Positions 1 to 5,480 of a stretch of 9,542 nucleotides of DNA are shown in pieces (within the stretch, counting starts at the first letter, position 1; each line of letters starts with the position of its first letter). The position numbers were made by a program, and so were the translations under genes. This stretch comes from an uncultured Treponema sp. Lineage in GTDB: Bacteria > Spirochaetota > Spirochaetia > Treponematales > Treponemataceae. The notes under the pieces are model-generated. The model had not been told where the DNA came from and did no database searches. It worked only from the letters and a program-made list of their open reading frames with translations. Location of the stretch: positions 1 to 9,542 of the forward strand of contig CAJPPE010000040.1 in NCBI GenBank assembly GCA_905372345.1, written 5' to 3'.

Positions 1-487
1 AAACGATGCAGTTATCATCTTTATAACAGGTATACCCGACTATATGCAGGAAGGCTATGATGTCGAAGCCCTGCACTATCTTTTAAAACCTGTAAAAAAA
101 GAAAAGCTCTTTGATTGCTTGGATCGAGCCTTAAAAAAACAGGATAAAGTTAAAGAAGAAAATTTTGTATTTTCCTGCGAAGGCCGTCTTACAACATTAA
201 AGCAATCTGAAATTGTTTTTATAGAATCTATTTCGCATAATCTAAAAATAAAAACTTTAAAAAGCGAGTACATAACAAGGATGAATTTATCGGAGGCGGA
301 AGAAAAGTTAAATTCCAAACTATTTGTAAAAACTCACAGAGCCTTTATCGCAAACCTGATGCACATAATGCAGCTTCAAAAAGACAAGGCCGTCCTTGCG
401 GATAATAGTTTAATTCCGATAAGCCGCAGGGAATATAAAAATGTCAATACCCTCTTTATCGGATTTTTTACCCAAGGAGAAATCTGA
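1..487 (+). CDS. LytTR-family response regulator (AgrA/LytR type), 5' end missing
   Basis: This is the C-terminal 161 residues of a two-component response regulator; the frame is already open from base 2, so the gene starts before the window. The first part is the end of a receiver (REC) domain: a beta strand with the switch Thr (IIFIT) and then the conserved Lys-Pro pair in LLKPV. The phosphoacceptor Asp lies upstream, outside the window. After a short linker, about the last 105 residues form a LytTR DNA-binding domain, with the typical strand-rich pattern and the hallmark FVKTHRAFIAN. Family members bind direct repeats upstream of target promoters when phosphorylated. The stop codon TGA shares one base with the ATG of the downstream kinase gene, so the two are translationally coupled and probably form a cognate pair. 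The pair resembles the AtcR/AtcS system described in T. denticola, but I cannot confirm orthology. Domain assignment is firm; target genes are unknown. Confidence 0.93.
   Translation, partial: NDAVIIFITGIPDYMQEGYDVEALHYLLKPVKKEKLFDCLDRALKKQDKVKEENFVFSCEGRLTTLKQSEIVFIESISHNLKIKTLKSEYITRMNLSEAEEKLNSKLFVKTHRAFIANLMHIMQLQKDKAVLADNSLIPISRREYKNVNTLFIGFFTQGEI
474..479 (+). promoter_or_regulatory. Shine-Dalgarno of the histidine kinase gene
   Basis: AAGGAG lies 7 bases before the ATG at 487, inside the last codons of the response regulator gene. It supports this start and shows that the kinase has its own ribosome binding site as well as the one-base stop/start overlap. Confidence 0.75.
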
Positions 488-1233
488 TGTTCATTTTTAT
501 ACTTGTTTTAAGCTCAATCCTTTTGCTGTTTATACTTCTGTACTTTTTAATTAGAAGAGCCGTAAATAAGCATTTTGATGATTTTGAAAACGGCCTTATT
601 AATAAATACTACGAGGATGTAGATTCCATCTATAAAAAAATGCGCGGCTGGCGGCACGACTTTCATAATCATATTCAAGTTATGAAGGCTTATCTTGAAT
701 TTAAAAACTATGATGAACTTGAAAGCTATTTAAACAATCTAACCGATGACTTGATTAAGGTAGACAGTGTAATAAAAACCGGAAACCTGATGAGCGATGC
801 AATCTTAAATACAAAGGCAGCTATCGCTCTTTCCCATGATATAAAACTAAACATAAAAGCCTCCATTCCTCAAAACATAGCATTAAGCGATCTTGAACTT
901 TGCGTAATAATAGGGAATCTTTTTGATAATGCCATTGAGGGAGCTTTAAGTCTAAAAGAAAAAGAGAAAAGATTTATAAGGGTGTACATAAGAAAATTAA
1001 ACGACAACCTCTATATCTCGTTTACAAATTCTTGCGAAGGCCGCCGCAAAAAGATCCAAGGAAAATTTCTTACAACAAAAGAAGGTAAAGATCACGGCTT
1101 CGGCTTAGGTCGCATCGATGCAATAGTAAAAAAATATTCCGCCTTTATAAACCGCCAAAGCGAAGAAGACGCCTTCGCCGTCGAACTCATGTTTCCGCTT
1201 CTTTTGAATACTAACCAGCAGTTTTTAAAATAG
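487..1233 (+). CDS. Short GHKL sensor histidine kinase (AgrC-like, HPK10 type)
   Basis: A 248-residue membrane-anchored histidine kinase, expected to phosphorylate the LytTR regulator encoded just upstream. Residues 1-22 form one hydrophobic segment followed by Arg-Arg, so the catalytic part should be cytoplasmic. The dimerisation/phosphoacceptor region has RHDFHNH at 56-62; His57, followed by Asp, is the expected phosphorylated residue by analogy with AgrC/ComD-type kinases. The ATPase domain shows the N box GNLFDNAIEGA (143-153) and the glycine box HGFGLGRID (203-211). AgrC-like kinases are usually above 400 residues with a multi-helix membrane sensor. Here the sensor is reduced to a single helix, so the stimulus may come through a partner protein or the membrane itself. 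The start is supported by an SD 7 bases upstream and the one-base overlap with the regulator. No agrB/agrD-like peptide gene follows it. The class is sure; the signal is unknown. Confidence 0.92.
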   Translation: MFIFILVLSSILLLFILLYFLIRRAVNKHFDDFENGLINKYYEDVDSIYKKMRGWRHDFHNHIQVMKAYLEFKNYDELESYLNNLTDDLIKVDSVIKTGNLMSDAILNTKAAIALSHDIKLNIKASIPQNIALSDLELCVIIGNLFDNAIEGALSLKEKEKRFIRVYIRKLNDNLYISFTNSCEGRRKKIQGKFLTTKEGKDHGFGLGRIDAIVKKYSAFINRQSEEDAFAVELMFPLLLNTNQQFLK

Positions 1234-1272
1234 GCGGAGCAGATGCCGGGAACTTAGCCGAAAATAAAGCGG

Positions 1273-1330
1273 AGACGTATTGGTACTTTTTAGTAAAATT
1301 GATTTCTGAGGTAAGCGTCTTTTATTTATT
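1273..1330 (+). terminator. Weak terminator-like structure after the two-component genes
   Basis: AGACGT (1273-1278) can pair with GCGTCT (1315-1320), using one G-U pair, and the second arm runs straight into TTTATTTATT. The enclosed loop is long and holds a small inner hairpin, TACT-TTTT-AGTA (1284-1295). The position after the kinase stop and before the next promoter fits a terminator. The stem is short and the loop large, so this is only a candidate. Confidence 0.3.
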
Positions 1331-1339
1331 CCGATAATG

Positions 1340-1348
1340 TGATATGAT
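1340..1348 (+). promoter_or_regulatory. Extended -10 promoter of the nucleotidyltransferase gene
   Basis: TGATATGAT contains a TGn extension followed by TATGAT, a 5/6 match to the sigma-70 -10 box. There is no convincing -35 box at the right distance, which extended -10 promoters can tolerate. Transcription would start near 1355, leaving a leader of about 70 bases before the ATG at 1426. Confidence 0.5.
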
Positions 1349-1353
1349 GGTAC

Positions 1354-1396
1354 AGGTTGGATTTTAACCTAACTTTTTTCGCAAATTGATATTTGC
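1354..1396 (+). promoter_or_regulatory. Two small hairpins in the nucleotidyltransferase leader
   Basis: The predicted leader can form AGGTT (1354-1358) with AACCT (1366-1370) around a 7-base loop, followed closely by a run of six T. It can also form GCAAAT (1381-1386) with ATTTGC (1391-1396) around a 4-base loop, followed by AAAAATTTTTT. The AACCT arm is also complementary to AGGTT at 1416-1420, which overlaps the ribosome binding site. Both stems are short and AT-rich, so a regulatory role is a guess. Confidence 0.25.
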
Positions 1397-1412
1397 TGCA
1401 AAAATTTTTTAT

Positions 1413-1418
1413 AGGAGG
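1413..1418 (+). promoter_or_regulatory. Shine-Dalgarno that fixes the nucleotidyltransferase start
   Basis: A perfect AGGAGG lies 7 bases before the ATG at 1426. It rules out the in-frame TTG at 1393, which would put the ribosome binding site inside the coding region. Confidence 0.85.
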
Positions 1419-1425
1419 TTTATTT

Positions 1426-2343
1426 ATGAAACCAACTCTTTTAGTTCTAGCTGCCGGAATGGGCAGCCGATATGGAGGAGTAAAACAAATAGCCGCTGTC
1501 GGAAGGCATGATGAAACCTTATTGGATTATGCCGTTTATGACGCTATGAATAACGGCTTTGGAAAGGTTGTCTTTATAATTAGGGAAGATATTGAAAACG
1601 ATTTTAGAGAGCGTTTTTTTAATAGAATTGCACGCAATTGCAATGCCGATTATGTATTCCAATCTATGGACGGGTTTTTGACCGATGAGCAAATAAAAAG
1701 GGCTGTCAACCGGAAAAAACCTTGGGGAACAGCTCATGCTATTTTGTCTGCGGAGTTAAAAATAAATGAACCATTTGCTGTTATAAATGCCGATGACTAC
1801 TACGGCCGCTCCGCTTATAAAACGATAGCAACCCATCTTTCAACCCTATCAAATGATTCCACGGAACATGCTATGGTCGGTTATATCTTGGATAAAACCT
1901 TGAGCCGCTCCGGTTCCGTTTCGAGAGGGGTCTGCCAAGTAGGAAACGGTTACCTTATCGGAATAACCGAACACAAGGATATTGCATACAAAAAAGAAGG
2001 TTCAGTCGAAAAGATTATTTCCGAGCATGAGGGAAAGAACTTTGAATTTTCAGGCAAGGAAACCGTTTCGATGAACCTATTCGGCTTCTCTCCTAAAATT
2101 TTCGATTTTATGAATGAGTATTTTAAAGACTTTATCCATAAATATGCAGAAAGTGAAAAAGCCGAATGTCTTTTGCCTGAAGGTGTAGGAGCAATGATGA
2201 AAAAGGGCTTAGGTAAGGTTAAGGTTTATACTACCACCGAAAGATGGTTCGGAATGACCTATCCCGAAGACAGAGAAATTGTTAAAAACGAACTTGAAAA
2301 TAAGGTAAAAGAAGGCTACTATCCCGAATTCCTGTGGAGGTAA
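1426..2343 (+). CDS. Sugar nucleotidyltransferase-like protein
   Basis: A 305-residue soluble protein with the NTP_transferase (GT-A-like) fold. The N-terminal nucleotide-binding loop AAGMGSRYGGVKQ (9-21) is a variant of the GxGxRxxxxxPK signature of sugar-1-phosphate nucleotidyltransferases. Further motifs are KPWGTAHA (98-105), the likely metal-binding NADDYYG (121-127), MNLFGFSP (216-223) near the substrate site and WFGMTYPED (274-282). Family members join a sugar-1-phosphate (or a related phosphate) to an NTP to make an NDP-sugar and pyrophosphate. The actual sugar and nucleotide cannot be read from the sequence. In some genomes this subfamily sits next to an aminoglycoside-phosphotransferase-like kinase; here no partner is adjacent, and the gene appears to be a single-gene unit with its own promoter and leader. 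The ATG at 1426 is chosen over the upstream TTG at 1393 because of the AGGAGG at 1413-1418. Its last 25 bases overlap the convergent gene. Confidence 0.88.
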   Translation: MKPTLLVLAAGMGSRYGGVKQIAAVGRHDETLLDYAVYDAMNNGFGKVVFIIREDIENDFRERFFNRIARNCNADYVFQSMDGFLTDEQIKRAVNRKKPWGTAHAILSAELKINEPFAVINADDYYGRSAYKTIATHLSTLSNDSTEHAMVGYILDKTLSRSGSVSRGVCQVGNGYLIGITEHKDIAYKKEGSVEKIISEHEGKNFEFSGKETVSMNLFGFSPKIFDFMNEYFKDFIHKYAESEKAECLLPEGVGAMMKKGLGKVKVYTTTERWFGMTYPEDREIVKNELENKVKEGYYPEFLWR

Positions 2344-3119
2344 TTTCTTTCCGCCAAGGCCTTTTCAACTTCGGGTGCAAAAAGAGCAAAGTCGTATTTT
2401 GCAGGATCTTCGGGACAAAATTCCCTGAGGCGTTCCGTTATTTCTTCTACGGCTTTGCGGTCGTTTTGTTTGCGGGTTAAAAGGCCTAGAGCTCTTCCCC
2501 TTCGGGCACAGTGAACATCCAAAGGGAGGTAGAGCTCAGACGGTTTAACGCTTTTCCATAAACCAAAATCGACTCCCTTCTCCTGAGACCTTACCATCCA
2601 GCGTAAAAACATGTTCAGCCTTTTTGCTGCAGAGCCGCCTTCCATATCGGCTATATGCTTTGTATTATGCGAATCCATGTTTTTGATAAATCCTTTTCTA
2701 AATCGGCTCATCCTGCTTATCAAAGGTTCACCATGATTTTTAGCTTTAAATAATTCTTCAAAATTTGAGCCCGATAAATAAATGCGTCTTATAGCCTTTG
2801 CTATGGCTAGGCTGTCTTCTCCGTTTAGGGTGCGGTGATAAAAAGTGTTTATTATTTTTAGTTGAGCCGGTGTACTTTGAGTTAAAAATGCATGAGGCTG
2901 ATTGTGTAAAATGTCCATCAGTTTATCCGCACTTTTTAAAATCGCGGTTCTATTTCCCCATGCAAAAATGGAAACAAAAAAGCCTGCAATCTCTATATCT
3001 TCTTTTTTAGAAAAACGGTGCGGAATACTTATAGGATCGGCAGGTATAAAGGCCGGTTTTTCGTATTTTACTACGAGGCGGTCAAGAGTTTTTTTTAGGT
3101 CTTTAAATTGAGAGGTCAT
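2319..3119 (-). CDS. TIGR02757/DUF2400 family protein
   Basis: A 266-residue soluble protein of a conserved family without an experimentally assigned function, reported mainly from spirochaetes, Bacteroides and some proteobacteria. Family-like blocks seen are DPISIPHRF (28-36), DIEIAGFFVSIFAWG (41-55), AAKRLNMFLRWMVR (164-177), PLDVHCARRGRALGLL (199-214) and CPEDPAKYDFALF (235-247). The PLDVH block resembles the Asp-containing PVDVH/VDTH motif of helix-hairpin-helix DNA glycosylases such as OGG1, and Lys166 precedes it in a helix-like stretch. This hints at a glycosylase-like fold and is inference only. The ATG overlaps the TAA of the preceding gene by one base (TAATG) with no strong SD, so translation probably depends on coupling. 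It is the last gene of the parA-parB run and ends 25 bases inside the convergent nucleotidyltransferase gene. Family assignment is strong; function is open. Confidence 0.88.
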   Translation of the reverse strand: MTSQFKDLKKTLDRLVVKYEKPAFIPADPISIPHRFSKKEDIEIAGFFVSIFAWGNRTAILKSADKLMDILHNQPHAFLTQSTPAQLKIINTFYHRTLNGEDSLAIAKAIRRIYLSGSNFEELFKAKNHGEPLISRMSRFRKGFIKNMDSHNTKHIADMEGGSAAKRLNMFLRWMVRSQEKGVDFGLWKSVKPSELYLPLDVHCARRGRALGLLTRKQNDRKAVEEITERLREFCPEDPAKYDFALFAPEVEKALAERNYLHRNSG

Positions 3120-3703
3120 TATATCTTTATCTTAAAATTTGTTTTTAAAAGTTTAATAAGGTCCAACCATCGGGGATCGTGGGTGTCGGCAAGACCCAGA
3201 TCGGAAACAAAATCGCCCCTCTCTTTAAAAAACCAGTGAATAAGGTTGAGCCTTATCTCATTCTCATCCAGTTTAGCATTTACGATTTTTAGAATACTGA
3301 AAAGTTCATCTGCATTGATCAGCTTCCATTTTCCGCCGCTTATTATGTGGTAAACGGAACCGTCGCTTGCTCTTTCAATCCTAAAATCTTTTTTAGGCTG
3401 TGCTTTTTTTACGCTGACGGTTTTGGCTCTTTTTTCTTCTATTGCCTGCAAGTCTTCTTCAAGAGCTTCTACCTGCATATTATATAAGTGAACGCGAGCC
3501 TGTTCTATTAAAAACAAGAGGCCTTCAGCATCCATTTGCTTTGTGAGCTCCGCTAATTCGGTAACGAGTTTTTTTTCGGCCGCCGATTGTTTATAGGCGG
3601 AAATAGTTTTTTTAGCCGGGACCTTTGTTGTTTTTTTTGCAGCGGCTTTTGTCGGTGTTTTAGCCTTTTTTGTAGTTTTTGTTTCACTTGCTTTTTTTGC
3701 CAT
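3119..3703 (-). CDS. Hypothetical protein with lysine-rich histone-H1-like N-terminal tail
   Basis: A 194-residue protein of no family I recognise. Residues 1-40 are a low-complexity tail rich in Lys, Ala and Thr (13 Lys and a single acidic residue), with TKKAK, AAAKKTTK and PAKKT repeats like those of bacterial histone-H1-like proteins. Such tails usually bind DNA or RNA without sequence preference. Residues about 41-96 look helical and possibly coiled-coil, followed by a second basic stretch (99-108). Residues about 107-194 look like a compact domain with several aromatic residues (Tyr118, Trp126, Trp147, Trp169). The ATG at 3703 is chosen because GGAGG sits 5 bases upstream; the in-frame TTG at 3715 would overlap that ribosome binding site. 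It starts 22 bases after the parB stop, and its own stop overlaps the next start by one base, so it is most likely in the parAB operon. A nucleoid-associated or partition-accessory role is plausible but unproven. Confidence 0.85.
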   Translation of the reverse strand: MAKKASETKTTKKAKTPTKAAAKKTTKVPAKKTISAYKQSAAEKKLVTELAELTKQMDAEGLLFLIEQARVHLYNMQVEALEEDLQAIEEKRAKTVSVKKAQPKKDFRIERASDGSVYHIISGGKWKLINADELFSILKIVNAKLDENEIRLNLIHWFFKERGDFVSDLGLADTHDPRWLDLIKLLKTNFKIKI

Positions 3704-3708
3704 ATCAT

Positions 3709-3713
3709 CCTCC
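3709..3713 (-). promoter_or_regulatory. Shine-Dalgarno that fixes the start of the histone-tail gene
   Basis: GGAGG on the minus strand lies 5 bases before the ATG at 3703-3701. The longer reading from the TTG at 3715 would overlap this site, so the ATG is preferred. Confidence 0.8.
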
Positions 3714-3725
3714 AATTTTTCCGGT

Positions 3726-4622
3726 TTAAGAGTTTATCTTTTTATATAGCATGTCCAAATCATCTTTTGAAAAGTATGATATTTCGACAACTCCTTTTTT
3801 TAAGTTTCCCTTTATTTGAACCTTTGTCCCTAAGGAGTTTATAAACTGCTGTTCAATATCTCGTAATTCAAAATCATCGGTAGAAAGCGATTGCGTTTCT
3901 TTTTTTTGTTTTTTTGTTATGCGGCCGATTCCCGAATTAAGATCGGCGGCCATTGACTCGGCTTCGCGTACCGATAATTCCGATTCTAAAATTCTTGAAA
4001 AAAGAATTTTTTGATCGGCAGGATTTACTATGGATAGTAGAGAACGTGCATGACCAGCCGTTATTTTATTTACCCGCAAAGCATCTTTCATTTCTTCCGG
4101 CAGCTTTAATATTCTTAAACTGTTTGTAATTGCCGACCGGCTTTTGCCGACCCTCTTTGCAAGTTCTTCTTGGTTTATGGCGGCCAGTTCCATAATCTCT
4201 TGGTAGGCAAGGGCTTCATCGATTGCGTTTAAGTCTTCCCTCTGAATGTTTTCGATAAGGGCTACTTCCAGTTTCTTTTTTTCTTCAAAGCTGCGTAGGA
4301 TTACCGGAACCGTTTCCAAGCCTAAGCTGATGGCCGCTCTTGTGCGCCTTTCTCCGGCTATTATAAAATAACCCTTGTCCTCATGTTTTTCGGCTACAAT
4401 CGGCTGAATTATTCCGTGTTCTTTTATTGATTCTGCAAGTTCGCTTATTTTTTCTTCATCAAAGGTTTTTCGAGGCTGATACGGATTCGGCTGCAGCAGT
4501 TTAGGGTCAATATTGATAATTGAGTCTTCGGAAATATTCAGTGATTCCTGAATTACATGATTTGCCGGTTGTTCTTCCAAGAGGGCATTGAGGCCCCTTC
4601 CTAATGCCGATTTTTTAGCCAC
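3726..4622 (-). CDS. parB: Chromosome partitioning protein ParB (Spo0J)
   Basis: A 298-residue DNA-binding CTPase clamp that loads at parS sites, spreads on DNA and works with ParA in chromosome segregation. The N-terminal ALGRGLNALL (6-15) is the usual ParA-interaction motif. The CTP-binding ParB N-domain runs about 35-130 and carries NPYQPRK (46-52), GERRTRAA (90-97) and ENIQRED (124-130). The helix-turn-helix is about 151-175, with QEELAKRVGKSRSAITN followed by SLRILKLP, and GHARSLL at 190-196. The C-terminal dimerisation domain is about 240-298, after a charged linker. The length is normal for the family. The start codon is GTG and overlaps the parA stop by eight bases (GTGGCTAA), with GAGGT 8 bases upstream. 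It is coupled to parA and followed closely by the histone-tail gene. I found no parS site in the window. Confidence 0.97.
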   Translation of the reverse strand: MAKKSALGRGLNALLEEQPANHVIQESLNISEDSIINIDPKLLQPNPYQPRKTFDEEKISELAESIKEHGIIQPIVAEKHEDKGYFIIAGERRTRAAISLGLETVPVILRSFEEKKKLEVALIENIQREDLNAIDEALAYQEIMELAAINQEELAKRVGKSRSAITNSLRILKLPEEMKDALRVNKITAGHARSLLSIVNPADQKILFSRILESELSVREAESMAADLNSGIGRITKKQKKETQSLSTDDFELRDIEQQFINSLGTKVQIKGNLKKGVVEISYFSKDDLDMLYKKINS

Positions 4623-5370
4623 GGTTCAGTACCTCATTTGCAAGTTTTTCGTAACTTTTTGCTCCCGTACATTTTGCATCATAATTGCAAATCGGAATTC
4701 CATGTGATGGGGCTTCGGATAATCTTACATTCCGCGGAATAATAGTCGAAAAAACCTTATCTTTAAAATATGAGGATACCTGCTGTACAACTTCTTGAGC
4801 AAGATTGGTTCTTGAGTCGAACATGGTAAAAAATATTCCGCCTATTTCAAGAGAAGGATTAAGGCTTTGCTGTACCCTTTGAACTGTCTGTAAAAGGAGG
4901 GTTAAACCTTCAAGGGCAAAATATTCGCATTGGAGCGGTATGTACACTTGATCGGCTGCCGTGAGTCCGTTTAAGGTTAAGATGCCCAAAGACGGGGGGC
5001 AGTCGATTAAAATATAGTCGTATTCGTTTTTTACGCTTTCGATAATATTTTTAAGATAGAATTCCCTGTCGGCTTCGTCTACAAGCTCTACCGTTGCACC
5101 TGAAAGGTCTATCGAAGCCGGGATTGCCGATAAGTTTTTTACCGTAGTAGGGTAGATGGTATTTTTTATTGAGGTCTTTTGGGCAAGGGCATCATAAACG
5201 GTCGGCCGTTTTTTTTGAATACCGACACCGGAAGACATATTCCCCTGAGGGTCAAAGTCTATTAGAAGAGTCTTTTTTCCTGTCAGTGCGATGTAAGCAC
5301 CCAAATTAATTACGGAAGTCGTCTTTCCGACCCCGCCCTTTTGGTTTACAAAAACAAATGTTTTTCCCAT
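4615..5370 (-). CDS. parA: Chromosome partitioning ATPase ParA (Soj)
   Basis: A 251-residue ATPase of the ParA/MinD family that binds DNA non-specifically in its ATP dimer form and is stimulated by ParB. The deviant Walker A motif KGGVGKTT is at 11-18, with signature Lys11. Walker A' is LLIDFDPQGN (35-44), and Walker B is ILIDCPPS (120-127) with Asp123. There is no N-terminal helix-turn-helix extension, so it is the short chromosomal Soj type and not a plasmid type Ia ParA. It is the first gene of the minus-strand run. The start is fixed because the Walker A motif begins only a few residues later. A TATAAT box ends 8 bases before the ATG and there is no good SD, so the mRNA may be leaderless or nearly so. 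All catalytic motifs are intact. Confidence 0.97.
   Translation of the reverse strand: MGKTFVFVNQKGGVGKTTSVINLGAYIALTGKKTLLIDFDPQGNMSSGVGIQKKRPTVYDALAQKTSIKNTIYPTTVKNLSAIPASIDLSGATVELVDEADREFYLKNIIESVKNEYDYILIDCPPSLGILTLNGLTAADQVYIPLQCEYFALEGLTLLLQTVQRVQQSLNPSLEIGGIFFTMFDSRTNLAQEVVQQVSSYFKDKVFSTIIPRNVRLSEAPSHGIPICNYDAKCTGAKSYEKLANEVLNRG
4631..4635 (-). promoter_or_regulatory. Shine-Dalgarno supporting the GTG start of parB
   Basis: GAGGT on the minus strand lies 8 bases before the GTG at 4622-4620, inside the end of parA. It supports the GTG start, which gives the complete conserved ParB N-terminus. Confidence 0.65.
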
Positions 5371-5378
5371 AATGCTTC

Positions 5379-5408
5379 ATTATACATGATTTTTAATATT
5401 TATGTAAG
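5379..5408 (-). promoter_or_regulatory. parA operon promoter
   Basis: On the minus strand a perfect TATAAT (5384-5379) follows CTTACA (5408-5403), a 4/6 match to TTGACA, with an 18-base spacer. The expected transcription start is near 5372, only about two bases before the parA ATG at 5370. This predicts a leaderless or nearly leaderless transcript for the operon. Confidence 0.55.
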
Positions 5409-5421
5409 GGGTTTTTAGCCG

Positions 5422-5451
5422 TTGACATAAGGCTTTAAAGAATAGTAGAAT
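5422..5451 (+). promoter_or_regulatory. cobM-cbiG promoter
   Basis: A perfect -35 box TTGACA (5422-5427), an 18-base spacer and TAGAAT (5446-5451, 5/6 match) form a strong sigma-70-like promoter. The predicted start near 5458 leaves a leader of about 23 bases with AAGGA at 5471-5475 before the ATG at 5481. The -10 box lies within an inverted repeat, AAGAAT (5438-5443) / ATTCTT (5453-5458), which could be an operator. Confidence 0.65.
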
Positions 5452-5480
5452 AATTCTTATAAAAATAAAAAAGGAATATT

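Noticed and set aside
1393..1425. A longer nucleotidyltransferase starting at TTG 1393
   Set aside because: The extra residues would cover a perfect AGGAGG placed 7 bases before the ATG at 1426, and the family motif begins right after that ATG.
2129..2932. Two near-matches to a DnaA box (TTATCCATA near 2133 and TTATCCGCA near 2925), as a sign of a replication origin close to parAB
   Set aside because: Each has one mismatch, they lie 800 bases apart inside coding regions, and there is no cluster or AT-rich unwinding region.
3680..3695. A half-match to the parS site (TGTTTCAC) near the start of the histone-tail gene
   Set aside because: The left half is perfect against the known TGTTTCAC-GTGAAACA consensus, but the right half (TTGCTTTT) matches at only two of eight positions, and the bases encode the Lys-rich tail.
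5371..5480. A cobalamin riboswitch upstream of cobM
   Set aside because: The region is 110 bases and is filled by two divergent promoters; the predicted leader is about 23 bases, far shorter than any cobalamin riboswitch.
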